Of a stretch of 55,712 bases of DNA, positions 33,621 to 42,298 are shown in pieces (position 1 is the first letter of the stretch; every line of letters begins with the position of its first letter). The notes under the pieces were generated by a model. It was not told the origin of the DNA. It did not search any database and saw only the letters and a program-made list of their open reading frames with translations. The DNA lies in contig CAXTAT010000035.1 of assembly GCA_964242415.1 (NCBI GenBank), positions 1 through 55,712 on the forward strand, given 5' to 3'. A program made the position numbers and the translations under genes. The stretch comes from DASWOJ01 sp964242415 (GTDB lineage: Bacteria; Pseudomonadota; Alphaproteobacteria; Acetobacterales; Acetobacteraceae).

Positions 33621-34628
33621 TCAGTCCTGGCCGAGGAACCCCAGCACCGCCGCATCGAACCGCTCCGGCCGCTCCAGGTGCGGCATGTGCCCCACCCCGT
33701 CCAGCACCAGCACCCGGGCATCTGGCATCGTCGCCGCGATGCGGACGGCGTTCTCGGCGTTCCGCCCCATGCCGGCGGCCAGCTCCGGCGTCGTGTAGGG
33801 CTTGCCCGGCGCGTTGTGGTCGTTGGCTCCCATGATGAACAGCGTCGGCGTCCGCACCAACGGATATTCATGCACGACCGGCTGGTCATGGATCATCTGG
33901 TAGGTCTGCACGAACGACTTGACCCAGCGCGGATACTCGCCGCTGCCCTTCAGCCGCTCGCGCAACACGACGAACGGCTCGACCGCCTCGGGCGGCAGCG
34001 ACAGCGAGTAGGTGTCGCGCAAGAAGCTGCGGTAGGCGTCGGCCGACAGCGAGTACTCCCGGTCGTACAGGAAGCGGTCGGTCACCGGCGGCACCGTGAA
34101 CCGGTAGTCCTCCAGCCCCACGGGGGATTCCAGCACCAGGCGGCGCACCCGGCCCGGGTAGGTGCGGGTGAAGCGCACTGCCAGCATCCCGCCCAGCGAG
34201 TGCCCAACCAGGTCCACCCGCGCCACCCCCAGCCCGTCCAGCAGCACCGCCGTGTTCCGCGCGAGCATGTCGAAGGTGTAGGCCAGGTCGGGCTTGCTGC
34301 TGCGGCCGAAGCCGATCTGGTCGGTGGCGACCACCCGCCAGCCCGCCCCAGCCAGGGCGCGCATGACGCCCTCCCAGTAGCTGGCCGGGAAGTTGCGCCC
34401 ATGCAGCAGCAGCGCGGTGCGGCCGTTCGGGGCGGTGGTGGGAGCCAGGTCCATGTAGGCCTGGCGGACGGTCTGGCCGTCCAGGTCGAACTCGCGCCAG
34501 CGGACCGGGAACGGGTAGGGCCAGCCCTCCAGCGCGATGCCCAGCGGCTCGTCGGCGGGCTGCGCGGCGGCGGACGCGCTGACGACGACGAACGCCAAGG
34601 CGGACCGGATCACCCAACGCCTGTCCAT
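33621..34628 (-). CDS. exported alpha/beta hydrolase
   Basis: 335-residue serine hydrolase with an N-terminal signal peptide (MDRRWVIRSALAFVVVSA, cleavage near AAAQPADEP), so it probably acts in the periplasm. LLLHGRNFPASYW is the oxyanion region, GHSLGGMLAVRF the nucleophile elbow, MGANDHNAPGKP the acid region and GVGHMPHLERPE the His. Substrate unknown. Earlier in-frame residues (LTPALSRRERERV) are translated repeat, so the start must lie after it; ATG at 34628 or 34646. Likely co-transcribed with the epoxide hydrolase-like gene. Confidence 0.87.
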   Translation of the reverse strand: MDRRWVIRSALAFVVVSASAAAQPADEPLGIALEGWPYPFPVRWREFDLDGQTVRQAYMDLAPTTAPNGRTALLLHGRNFPASYWEGVMRALAGAGWRVVATDQIGFGRSSKPDLAYTFDMLARNTAVLLDGLGVARVDLVGHSLGGMLAVRFTRTYPGRVRRLVLESPVGLEDYRFTVPPVTDRFLYDREYSLSADAYRSFLRDTYSLSLPPEAVEPFVVLRERLKGSGEYPRWVKSFVQTYQMIHDQPVVHEYPLVRTPTLFIMGANDHNAPGKPYTTPELAAGMGRNAENAVRIAATMPDARVLVLDGVGHMPHLERPERFDAAVLGFLGQD

Positions 34629-34666
34629 GAGGATGGGCGACCGCATACGCCACGCAGGCCACACTC

Positions 34667-34815
34667 GCTCCCTCTCCCTCCGGGAGAGGGCTGGGGTGAG
34701 GGAAGCCGCGGGGGCTGAACTTGGTCTGATTGAGAGCAGCTCCGTCCTCAAGTAGGCGCACCAGGCGCTCGCAGCTTCCCTCACCCCGGCCCTCTCCCCC
34801 AGGAAGAGGGAGCAG
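34667..34815. repeat. REPIN-like inverted repeat pair 5
   Basis: Left arm 34667-34706 (CGCTCCCTCTCCCTCCGGGA, then GAGGGCTGGGGTGAGGG) faces right arm 34776-34815 (TTCCCTCACCCCGGCCCTCT, then CCCCCAGGAAGAGGGAG). It sits directly upstream of the exported hydrolase and may cover its promoter. Confidence 0.85.
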
Positions 34816-34841
34816 GCTGCACCCTCACGCCACCGGCATTA

Positions 34842-35078
34842 TCAGGCTTCCTGACCCAACGGCCACCCTGTTCCGACTGCCTCGTGACGGCTCTCATCGG
34901 TGATCCCCGCGATGAGCACCGCAAGATCGTAGGCCTCGGCTAGGACTTGCTTGGTCACGAATTTGCCCTCTCCCTGAAGATCGGCTGGTTGGTCCGGATG
35001 GAGCCGGGCTGCCGACATGACAGTCGCGGCTACCCGCACTGATGCGCTGTCTCCCCGCCTTCCCGCCATAACCCACAT
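34842..35078 (-). CDS. small hypothetical protein, 78 aa
   Basis: ATG at 35078 preceded by GAGAGG. The sequence includes VRVAATVMSAARLHPDQPAD and FVTKQVLAEAYDLAVLIAGI, which reads as a soluble helical protein with acidic tail. No family recognised. It lies between a repeat and a decayed gene, so real expression is uncertain. Confidence 0.45.
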   Translation of the reverse strand: MWVMAGRRGDSASVRVAATVMSAARLHPDQPADLQGEGKFVTKQVLAEAYDLAVLIAGITDESRHEAVGTGWPLGQEA

Positions 35079-35150
35079 GCGTCCCTCTCCAGTCTGCAGC
35101 GGCTATTGTATCTGTACCGTGGATGCAATCCACTGACGAAGCAGGCTCCA

Positions 35151-35237
35151 CTAGGCCGGCGTCAGCCGCAACGGCAAGCTTTGCAGGCCACGCAAGGTGT
35201 TGTTGCAGCGCCGGACCGGCTCCCTTGCCAGCTCCAT
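35151..35237 (-). pseudogene. cytochrome P450 C-terminal remnant
   Basis: A 28-residue tail, MELAREPVRRCNNTLRG then LQSLPLRL, resembles the final strand of bacterial cytochromes P450 (the ELxGEPxRRxNNxLRGLxSLPL pattern). No haem-binding Cys motif is found in any frame upstream. It is too short to function and ends at a TAG. Identification is by pattern only. Confidence 0.4.
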
Positions 35238-35340
35238 GATCCCTGCATTGGCCGACAGCACGCGGGGGCGGCACCCGGTTGGGTGCCCCTCACGGAACAG
35301 CGGCGGTCGGGCCGGCAGGCGCACACCGGCTCGGCAGCGC

Positions 35341-35715
35341 TCAGCCGGCAGGGTGGGGCGTAGCACCCGGCGAGGACGCCAGCAGCACCAACGGCACGTC
35401 CACCTCCATCGCCAGCAGGCGAAAGGAGTGCGACTTGCCATGCCCGTCCAGGTTGAGCGCGGTGTTGACCCCGCCCTCCAGCACGTCATCCACCACGAAG
35501 TTGAAGGCATGCAGCAGCGGCAGGTCATAGCGCACCACCCGAACTGCGCCGCGATGGCGGAACAGGCCCAGCACCCGCGCCTCCGTCACCTGCGCGGCGA
35601 GCACGGGATACAGCGCGGGAACATAGGGCATCAGGCTCAGGTTGACCCGGTTGCCCTTGTCCCCGGCGCGGGAGTGCGCCACCCGGTGCAGCGCCACGGT
35701 GACCAGGCCGCTCAT
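35341..35715 (-). CDS. AtuA-related small subunit protein
   Basis: 124-residue protein of the group that pairs with AtuA-domain proteins (in some genomes fused as its C-terminal domain). Conserved start VALHRVAHSRAGDKGNRVNL then SLMPYVPALYPVLAAQVT, middle LPLLHAFNFVVDDVLEGGV, and DGHGKSHSFRLLAMEVDVP near the end. The ATG overlaps the AtuA-like stop (ATGA). The pair probably forms one complex used in degradation of branched or terpenoid acids; the reaction is not established. Confidence 0.85.
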   Translation of the reverse strand: MSGLVTVALHRVAHSRAGDKGNRVNLSLMPYVPALYPVLAAQVTEARVLGLFRHRGAVRVVRYDLPLLHAFNFVVDDVLEGGVNTALNLDGHGKSHSFRLLAMEVDVPLVLLASSPGATPHPAG

Positions 35716-37106
35716 GCGTTGGTCAGCTCCCGCGCGGTGGCGACGCGCACCCCCGGCCTGACCTGGCCGCGCGGCGCCAAATAGGACCGGGTGCGGATGC
35801 GCGGCACGACGCTCCAGCGGGCGCCGCAACTGCCGGCGGGGCCGCAGCACAGCAGCGCCAGCACCTCGCGCGCCGCCTGCTCCACGTCGTCGCGCTCGGC
35901 GCCCTCGGCCGCCAGGCGCACGCGGACCTCCGCCGGCTCCGGCCCGGCGTAGGCCCGCGCGAGGGCGCCGTCGTCGGAGTCCAGCACGCTGGCGACCCCG
36001 ATCAGGTCCACCCGGGCGCGCACCGGCAGGCCGCGCCGATGCAGGCGCTGCAGCAGGACGTCCCGCGCCAGGCGGGCGCGGGCGAGGCAGTTCGGGCCGG
36101 CCAGGGAGAACTCGCCCTCGCCAAGGAAGCTGCCCTCGAAGCACGCCGTCACCTTCAGCCGCTCCGGCGCCGGGTGGCCGCGGGCGCCCTGCACGGCGAC
36201 GCGGTTGCGCCCGGTTTCCGCCACGGTGACGCCGGTGATGTCGAGCACCACGTCCGGCGTCAGGTAGGCGGCGGGATCATGCAGCTCGTACAGCAGTTGC
36301 TCCTTCACCGTTTGCGCGCTGACGAGGCCGCCGGTGCCCGACGCCTTGGTGATGACCATGCCGCCACCGCGGGACACCTCGGCGATTGGGAAACCCAGGT
36401 TGGCCGGGTCTGGCACGTCCTTGAAGCCGGGGTCGTAGAACACGCCACCAGTGACCTGGCTGCCGCACTCCAGCAAGTGCCCGGCCAGCGTCCCCGCCGC
36501 CAGCCGCGCCCAGTCGTCCCACGCCCAGCCGAAATGGTGGACCAAGGGCGCCAAGGCCAGCGCCGGGTCGGCCACCCGCCCGGCGACCACGACCTGCGCA
36601 CCCCGCGCCAGCGCCTCGACCAGCGGCGCCGCGCCCAGGTACGCGTTCGCGGCCAGCAACGCATCGGGGCCGGCATCGGCGATGGAGGCGTCGGCCTCGT
36701 GCACGTCCAGCGCGGCGAGGTCGATGCTGCCGCGCACGTCGTCGCCGTCCACCACGGCGATGCGCAGGTCCGGCAGGCCGTGCCGCAGCGCCATGCGGGC
36801 CAGCAGCGCCGCGGCGGCAGGCGGGTTGGCGGCGCCGAAGTTGCCCAGGATCGGGATGCCGTGCCGGGCGCAGGGGGCCAGCACCGGGTCGAGCAGCCGC
36901 TCCAGCATGGGTTCGTAGCCGCGGGACGGGTCGCGACGGCGCTCCAGTTGCGCCAGGGCGATGGTGCGCTCGCCGAGAACCTCCAGGAACAGCGCGGCGG
37001 GGCGCCCGGCGGCGATCAGCGTGTCCACGACGGGGCTGGGCGCGTCCACCCGGTCCCCGGAGAAGCCGGCGCCGTTGCCGACGTGGAAGGTGTCCGCGGA
37101 GGTCAT
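35712..37106 (-). CDS. acyclic terpene utilization AtuA family protein
   Basis: 464-residue DUF1446/AtuA-domain protein. Characteristic sequence: HVGNGAGFSGDRVDAPSPVV at the N-terminus, ILGNFGAANPPAAAALLAR, AQVVVAGRVADPALALAPLV, HLLECGSQVTGGVFYDPGF, and GGMVITKASGTGGLVSAQTV. AtuA is required for citronellol/geraniol use in Pseudomonas, but the biochemical role is unsettled. ATG at 37106 with GGGAG upstream. It forms a two-gene operon with the small subunit; no other atu genes are near, so this pair may serve a different branched acid. Confidence 0.88.
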   Translation of the reverse strand: MTSADTFHVGNGAGFSGDRVDAPSPVVDTLIAAGRPAALFLEVLGERTIALAQLERRRDPSRGYEPMLERLLDPVLAPCARHGIPILGNFGAANPPAAAALLARMALRHGLPDLRIAVVDGDDVRGSIDLAALDVHEADASIADAGPDALLAANAYLGAAPLVEALARGAQVVVAGRVADPALALAPLVHHFGWAWDDWARLAAGTLAGHLLECGSQVTGGVFYDPGFKDVPDPANLGFPIAEVSRGGGMVITKASGTGGLVSAQTVKEQLLYELHDPAAYLTPDVVLDITGVTVAETGRNRVAVQGARGHPAPERLKVTACFEGSFLGEGEFSLAGPNCLARARLARDVLLQRLHRRGLPVRARVDLIGVASVLDSDDGALARAYAGPEPAEVRVRLAAEGAERDDVEQAAREVLALLCCGPAGSCGARWSVVPRIRTRSYLAPRGQVRPGVRVATARELTNA

Positions 37107-37232
37107 GCCGGCTGGCTCCCGGTAGGGCAGGGGGCACTGCATACGCCAGGCGCCCCGGCGTCAACGGGGGGCATGGCAGCCTGCTGTCAGCTTTGGTGCT
37201 TCGAGGGTGGCGGTTGTGGTAGGATCAGGTCC

Positions 37233-37802
37233 ATGAACGTCGCACTCCGCACGCCGGACATGACCCGCGAACAGTTCTTCGACTGGGTGCAGCGCCAGGA
37301 GGAGCGGTATGAGTTCGATGGCGTCCAGCCTGTAGCCATGGTCCGCGTGACCAACAACCATAGCCAGATCGCCCAAAACATCTATGCCGCCCTGCGGTCC
37401 CGGTTGCGGGGCACTGGTTGCTGGGTGCTTGGCCCAGATGCCGGCGTCGCAACCATCGGCGCTGCGGTACGCTATCCGGATGCGCTGGTCACCTGCACCA
37501 AACCACCGGGCGCCGAGCTTCTGGTGCCCGACGTGGTTGCCGCATTTGAAGTGCTCAGCCCAAGCTCTGGCCAGACGGACCGGATCGTGAAGGTCCGCGA
37601 GTATGGCGCCGTCGCGTCCATCCGCCGCTACATCATCCTGGAGTACGCCAGCCCCGGCCTGACTGTCCTTGAACGGTCCGGGGAGGGGCAGTCCTGGACT
37701 GCCAGCACGCTGCTGTCCGGCGATGCCCTGCCGCTGCCCGAGGTCGGCATCGAGGTCCCGGTTGACGAGTTCTACGAGGATGTGGACCTGCCCGGCGCCT
37801 GA
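37233..37802 (+). CDS. Uma2 family endonuclease (DUF820)
   Basis: 189-residue PD-(D/E)xK-fold protein of the Uma2 family. Visible motifs: MTREQFFDWVQRQEERYEFD at the start, RYPDALVTC (catalytic Asp), PDVVAAFEVLSPSSGQTDRI (Glu), and KVREYGAVASIRRYIILEY (Lys and following strand). Biological role is unknown; copies are numerous in cyanobacteria and in some proteobacteria and are suspected of mobile or defence functions. ATG at 37233 with AGGATCAGG upstream. It stands alone between the atu pair and nrdJ. Confidence 0.87.
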   Translation: MNVALRTPDMTREQFFDWVQRQEERYEFDGVQPVAMVRVTNNHSQIAQNIYAALRSRLRGTGCWVLGPDAGVATIGAAVRYPDALVTCTKPPGAELLVPDVVAAFEVLSPSSGQTDRIVKVREYGAVASIRRYIILEYASPGLTVLERSGEGQSWTASTLLSGDALPLPEVGIEVPVDEFYEDVDLPGA

Positions 37803-38013
37803 CGCGAATCGGACGGCAACGCGGGCCGTCAAGCCGGATCTGACAAGGCCGTGACCAAGGCCGGCACCTGAGCCAACCGGACCGCGCCCCCCCGCTGCCA
37901 CCCGGCGCTCCAAAAAGCCAATCACGCCAACGCCGATGCCCGCGCTGCTCATCCACCACCGCATCCGCACCCCTGCCCGCAGGCGTCGCCAAAAGGCCAC
38001 AGACGCCTCTCCG

Positions 38014-38060
38014 ACACCGCAACTAGTGTCCGAAGGCAGCAGACACACCAGATACGGTGT
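38014..38060 (+). promoter_or_regulatory. tandem NrdR boxes upstream of nrdJ
   Basis: Two 16-bp palindromes, ACACCGCAACTAGTGT at 38014-38029 and ACACCAGATACGGTGT at 38045-38060. Each has ACAC and GTGT ends with an eight-base centre, as in the NrdR consensus. Their starts are 31 bp apart, the usual paired spacing that places both on one DNA face. They lie 70-116 bp upstream of the nrdJ ATG, so nrdJ is probably repressed by NrdR when dATP is plentiful. Confidence 0.75.
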
Positions 38061-38129
38061 ATCGTCCGCACCCAACCAATGCCCGCCGATTCGCACCCCG
38101 GCGCGCAGACAGCGAAAGAAGGCCTCCCG

Positions 38130-40424
38130 ATGGACACGATGGCGGACCACCTCCGGCTCCCCGCAACCGAGCGCATGGCGCCGATCTCGCGCCAGATCTG
38201 GGGCCAGAAGTATCAGTTCAAAACCGCGGACGGCACCCCGGTCGATCACACCGTCGAGGACACCTGGCGCCGCGTCGCCCACGCCCTCGCCGCCGTCGAG
38301 ACGCACCCCGAGCAGTGGGAACCCCGCTTCTACCAGGCGCTGGAGGACTTCAAGTTCCTCCCCGCCGGCCGCATCGTCGCCGGCGCCGGCACCGAGCGCC
38401 GCGTCACCCTGTTCAACTGCTTCGTCATGGGCGACATCCAGGACGACCTCGGCAGCATCTTCGCCCACCTGCGAGAGGCTGCGCTGACGATGCAGCAGGG
38501 CGGCGGCATCGGCTACGACTTCTCCACCCTCCGGCCCAAGGGCGCCGCGGTGAAGGGCGTCAGCGCCGACGCCTCCGGCCCGCTGTCGTTTATGGACGTG
38601 TGGGACAGCATGTGCCGCACCATCATGTCCGCCGGCTCCCGCCGCGGCGCGATGATGGCGACCATGCGCTGCGACCACCCCGACATCGAGGCATTTATCG
38701 CCGCCAAGCGCGAGCCCGGCCGCCTGCGCAACTTCAACCTGTCCGTGCTGGTGACCGACGCCTTCATGGCCGCCGTGGATGCCGGCGCCGACTGGCCCCT
38801 GGTGTTCGGCGGCACGACCTACCGCACCGTCAAGGCGCAGGCGCTGTGGGACAGCATCATGCAGGCGACCTACGACTACGCCGAACCCGGCGTGCTGTTC
38901 ATCGACCGCATCAACGCTCGCAACAACCTGCATTACTGCGAAGCCATCCACTCCACCAATCCCTGCGCCGAGCAGCCGCTGCCCCCCTATGGCGCCTGCC
39001 TGCTGGGATCGATCAACCTGGCCAAGCTGGTCCGCGACCCTTTTACTAATGCCGCCCACCTGGACGAGGCCGAGTTGGCCGAGCTGGTCAGCGTAGCCGT
39101 GCGTATGCTGGACAACACCATCGACGCCTCGGGCTTTCCCTTGGAAGCCCAGCGCCAGGAGGCCATGGCGAAGCGCCGGGTCGGCCTGGGCCTGACGGGC
39201 CTGGCGGACGCATTGATGATGGTGGGCCTGCGCTACGGTTCCGACGCGGCGGCGGCGGCGACGGAGCGGTGGGCCGGCCTGGTCAGCCGGGCGGCCTACC
39301 TGGCCTCGGCCGGCCTGGCGGCGGAGAAGGGCGCCTTCCCCCTGTTCGACCGCGACGCCTACCTCGCGGGCGAGACAGTCCGCGAAATGGACCCGGACGT
39401 GCGCGAGCTGATCGGCGCGCAGGGCATCCGCAACGCGCTGCTGACCAGCATCGCGCCGACCGGGACGATCTCCCTGCTGGCCGACAACGTTTCTTCCGGT
39501 ATCGAGCCAGTATTCGCCCACAGCTACACCCGCAAGGTGACGGAGCGGGACGGCAGCAAGCGCGAGGAGCTGGTCGAGGACTACGCGGTGCGCCTGTACC
39601 GCGCCAAGTTCGGCGCCGACGCCGACCTGCCGGAGCACTTCGTCACCGCGCAGACCCTGGCGCCGTCCGAGCACATCCGCATGCAGGCCGCGCTGCAGCG
39701 CCACGTGGACAGCGCGATCAGCAAGACGGTCAACGTGCCGGAGGACATCGACTTCCAGTCTTTCCAGCAGGTGTACCGCGACGCCTACCGCAGCGGCTGC
39801 AAGGGCTGCACGACGTACCGTCCCAACCTGATCACCGGCTCCGTGCTATCCGCCACCCCGACCCAGGCCGCGCCCGTACCCGCCCCGCCGCCAGCCCCGG
39901 TGCCCGCGGTCATGCACGCCCCACCAAAGCGGCCCTCGAAGCTGACTGGCAGCACCTACAAGCTGCGGTGGGCGGACGCCGAGCACGCGCTGTACATCAC
40001 GATCAACGACATTGAGGAGGACGGGCGTTTGCGTCCCTTCGAGGTGTTCATCTCGTCGGCCAACATGGAGCATTTCAGTTGGGTGGTGGCGCTGACCCGG
40101 ATGATCTCGGCGGTATTCCGCCGCGGCGGCGACGTGGGCTTCGTCGCCGAGGAGCTGCAAGGCATCTTCGACCCGCGCGGCGGCCAGTGGAGCGAGGGCC
40201 GCTATGTGCCGTCGCTGATCGCCGCCATCGGCGGCATCCTGGAGCAGCACATGATCGGCACCGGTTTCCTGCCGCCTCCGGAGGGAGTGCCGGTGGTCGT
40301 CAAGGCAACGGGCGGGAAAATGCTGGCGTTGGGGTCGATGTGCCCGAAGTGCAACCAGCCGGGGGTGCAGAAGGAGGGGGCTTGCTTGACTTGCCATGAT
40401 TGCGGGTGGTCGCGCTGCGGGTAG
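38130..40424 (+). CDS. nrdJ: adenosylcobalamin-dependent (class II) ribonucleotide reductase
   Basis: 764-residue B12-dependent reductase making deoxyribonucleotides. N-terminal barrel features include LPAGRIVAGAGTERRVTLFN then CFVMGDI, QGGGIGYDFSTLRPKG, and the active-site loop HSTNPCAEQPLPPYGACLLG (Cys and Glu radical relay). The C-terminus has a Pro-rich linker (about 590), a TSCPD domain (RPFEVFISSANMEHFSWVVA) and a four-cysteine ribbon ending CPKCNQPG...CLTCHDCGW. ATG at 38130 has AAGAAGG at nine bases; the ATG at 38079 lacks a site. Paired NrdR boxes precede it. No class I genes are in view. Confidence 0.96.
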   Translation: MDTMADHLRLPATERMAPISRQIWGQKYQFKTADGTPVDHTVEDTWRRVAHALAAVETHPEQWEPRFYQALEDFKFLPAGRIVAGAGTERRVTLFNCFVMGDIQDDLGSIFAHLREAALTMQQGGGIGYDFSTLRPKGAAVKGVSADASGPLSFMDVWDSMCRTIMSAGSRRGAMMATMRCDHPDIEAFIAAKREPGRLRNFNLSVLVTDAFMAAVDAGADWPLVFGGTTYRTVKAQALWDSIMQATYDYAEPGVLFIDRINARNNLHYCEAIHSTNPCAEQPLPPYGACLLGSINLAKLVRDPFTNAAHLDEAELAELVSVAVRMLDNTIDASGFPLEAQRQEAMAKRRVGLGLTGLADALMMVGLRYGSDAAAAATERWAGLVSRAAYLASAGLAAEKGAFPLFDRDAYLAGETVREMDPDVRELIGAQGIRNALLTSIAPTGTISLLADNVSSGIEPVFAHSYTRKVTERDGSKREELVEDYAVRLYRAKFGADADLPEHFVTAQTLAPSEHIRMQAALQRHVDSAISKTVNVPEDIDFQSFQQVYRDAYRSGCKGCTTYRPNLITGSVLSATPTQAAPVPAPPPAPVPAVMHAPPKRPSKLTGSTYKLRWADAEHALYITINDIEEDGRLRPFEVFISSANMEHFSWVVALTRMISAVFRRGGDVGFVAEELQGIFDPRGGQWSEGRYVPSLIAAIGGILEQHMIGTGFLPPPEGVPVVVKATGGKMLALGSMCPKCNQPGVQKEGACLTCHDCGWSRCG

Positions 40425-40442
40425 CCGGAAGTTTCTGATGAA

Positions 40443-40470
40443 GGCTGGGTCGGGCTGTCCTGATCCAGCC
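40443..40470 (+). terminator. hairpin downstream of nrdJ, possible terminator
   Basis: GGCTGGGTC (40443-40451) can pair with GATCCAGCC (40462-40470), a nine-base stem with one wobble and a ten-base loop, 18 bases after the nrdJ stop. There is no T-run, so intrinsic termination is uncertain. Confidence 0.35.
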
Positions 40471-40513
40471 CGGAATGAATGCTCTCAAAGGGCCAAGCTT
40501 GCGACAGAACGCC

Positions 40514-40537
40514 GAGAAGTTGTTCTCACGGTATAAT
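40514..40537 (+). promoter_or_regulatory. AT-rich promoter with overlapping inverted repeat for the RES gene
   Basis: A perfect TATAAT at 40532-40537 lies 22 bases before the TTG start. Just upstream, GAGAA-GTTG-TTCTC (40514-40527) forms a five-base inverted repeat covering the spacer, a typical repressor site position. No matching -35 is obvious. Confidence 0.45.
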
Positions 40538-40558
40538 CCTATGAAAAGAGTTTTGTAG

Positions 40559-41638
40559 TTGAACGATCTAGAAGAGACTCCACTATGCTCTAACTGCTTC
40601 AGCGACCAAGGACTTAGATTGGACGCAGAACGGTTTGGCCTAGAAAATCGTAACCAGTGCGTGCATTGCCACTCTACAACCGGCCGCAAGCTCACGAAGA
40701 AAACAATAGAGCATGTCGCTTATCGTTTCTTCGTGCTTGGCACTATGCGACGAACGAAGTACGGCGCGGCTCCTACGCTTCAACTTAATTATACAAACCA
40801 GCGCGGGATTAATCCACCCTCTTGGCTGGCGCCCGATGTGCAGTTGCTAAAACAAACTATTGGCGCCTGCATATTCCATTATGGGCCAAGATTGTGGATG
40901 GTCGGCGAGATCGAGCCGCTAAAGGATTTGCAAGAGCTCGTAAAGAGGCAGCGCATCGTTGAGCGGATCGTTAAAGAGTATCCGGTCATAACCTTTGACC
41001 CGATTGATGTATTCTACCGGCTTAGGGTGGGTCCCAAGCATCCGTCAAAAAGTTCCGAGTACGATAGCCCGCCTTCATTACGATCTGAGTATGGACGATT
41101 GGACTCTGCCATTCTTTCGGTGATGTATGCATCCCAGGATGTTGAGGTCTGTATTCATGAATGTCGTGCAACAGCGGAAGACGACTTGTACATTGCAACT
41201 CTTAATGTAATCAAACCGCTAAAATTGCTCAACTTGAACTACTTGCTGCCAGAGACGGGCGTCACGGAGTTTGAGAGTCTTGATTTGGCTGTTCATATGC
41301 TCTTCCTTGCTGGAAAGCATTCTTACGAAATCACAAGAGAACTAGCTTACGCAGCTCTGTCAGCAGGTTTTGATGGACTGAGCTACCCTTCGTACTTTAG
41401 CTTGCTTCGAACTGGGAGTCATCCGTTCGAAACACAACTAGGCATGTCCAATAGACATGTCGCTGTATATCTAAATCATACTAGCTTAGCTGATTACGAG
41501 AATGCGAAAATGATACCTAACCTCGCTTTGTTTGGCAGCCCCATAGCGGAGGGTGCTGTCAGAGTTAGGTGTCTAAACCGCCTTGCTTTAAACCGTGTAG
41601 CGTACGATGGTCATTTTGGTCCGGTCGGAGTATCGTAG
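40559..41638 (+). CDS. HEPN/RES domain protein, putative NAD-targeting toxin or defence protein
   Basis: 359 residues from a TTG start. An N-terminal part with two CxxC pairs (CSNCFSDQGL and CVHCHSTTG) matches the zinc-containing HEPN/RES N-terminal domain. A C-terminal RES domain (about 165-330) has VFYRLRVG (Arg), DVEVCIHECRATAEDDLYIA (Glu) and LSYPSYFSLLRT (Ser). RES toxins consume NAD+, but no Xre-type antitoxin lies beside this gene, so it may be a self-contained stress or phage-defence effector. The DNA is strikingly AT-richer than everything around, with rare codons, indicating recent acquisition. An ATG at 40541 is in frame but is followed by an amber codon at 40556, immediately before the TTG. 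Confidence 0.8.
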   Translation: MNDLEETPLCSNCFSDQGLRLDAERFGLENRNQCVHCHSTTGRKLTKKTIEHVAYRFFVLGTMRRTKYGAAPTLQLNYTNQRGINPPSWLAPDVQLLKQTIGACIFHYGPRLWMVGEIEPLKDLQELVKRQRIVERIVKEYPVITFDPIDVFYRLRVGPKHPSKSSEYDSPPSLRSEYGRLDSAILSVMYASQDVEVCIHECRATAEDDLYIATLNVIKPLKLLNLNYLLPETGVTEFESLDLAVHMLFLAGKHSYEITRELAYAALSAGFDGLSYPSYFSLLRTGSHPFETQLGMSNRHVAVYLNHTSLADYENAKMIPNLALFGSPIAEGAVRVRCLNRLALNRVAYDGHFGPVGVS

Positions 41639-41717
41639 ATTTGCATAGGCTTGCAATCATTCAATTTCATAGACCACATCATTACGGTAATATTGTTTGT
41701 TATAATGGGCTTGTAGT

Positions 41718-42131
41718 CCGCTCCCGCCCAAGGCAGGACACGCCCTCGTCATCCGTGACGACCTCGCCACCTGGCAAAAGCTGAACGCGACCGCCTTCCT
41801 GACCAACGGCATCGTCGACGCAAGCGAGGGCCTGCTCGGCGAACTCTACGAGGACGCAGCCGGCAACACCTACAACCCCCTCGTCATCCAGCCCATGATC
41901 GTGCTGAGCGCCGACGCCGACACCCTCAAAACCATCTACCGCCGCGCGATGGATCGCGGCGTCCGCCTGTCCCTTCACATCGAGGACATGACCACCACCG
42001 GCCACGACGCCGCCAACCGCGCCGCGGTGCGCCAATACCCGCCCAAAGCCATGAACGTCGTCGGCCTGGCCGTGCGCGAGGACAAGAAGCTCGTGGACAG
42101 GGTCACTAAGGGCACTCGGATGCACCCCTGA
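41718..42131 (+). pseudogene. DUF2000 family protein gene, 5'-truncated
   Basis: The frame is open from 41706 with no ATG, GTG or TTG before conserved sequence. Family sequence begins AGHALVIRDDLATWQKLNAT and continues GELYEDAAGNTYNPLVIQPM, AMDRGVRLSLHIEDMTTTGH then DAANRAAV, to the stop at 42131. The N-terminal start present in intact DUF2000 proteins is missing exactly where composition changes from AT-rich to GC-rich (about 41715). A downstream ATG at 41895 would give only half the domain. DUF2000 function is unknown. Confidence 0.75.
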
Positions 42132-42298
42132 CCCGAGTTGCCGGCGGGTCGTGACCCGTTGGCGGCAGTCAAGCGCGACGGCGTGCTGGACCGAGTTGAA
42201 GCGCGCCTAGCCGGAGCAGACGCTGAACGCCAAACCAGACCACCACCCAGCCCATGCCACCCTTGACCTCGAACCCCAACAATGTTCTTGTTCCGTTC

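Noticed and set aside
34660..34784. N-terminal extension of the exported hydrolase
   Set aside because: The extra residues are translated REPIN-like repeat; a signal peptide begins after it.
37803..38129. Cobalamin riboswitch before the B12-dependent reductase
   Set aside because: No B12-box-like sequence or long leader was seen; the region is explained by NrdR boxes and a short untranslated leader.
37161..39704. 847-codon minus-strand frame over Uma2 and nrdJ
   Set aside because: It is antisense to two well-supported genes and has no domain-like sequence.
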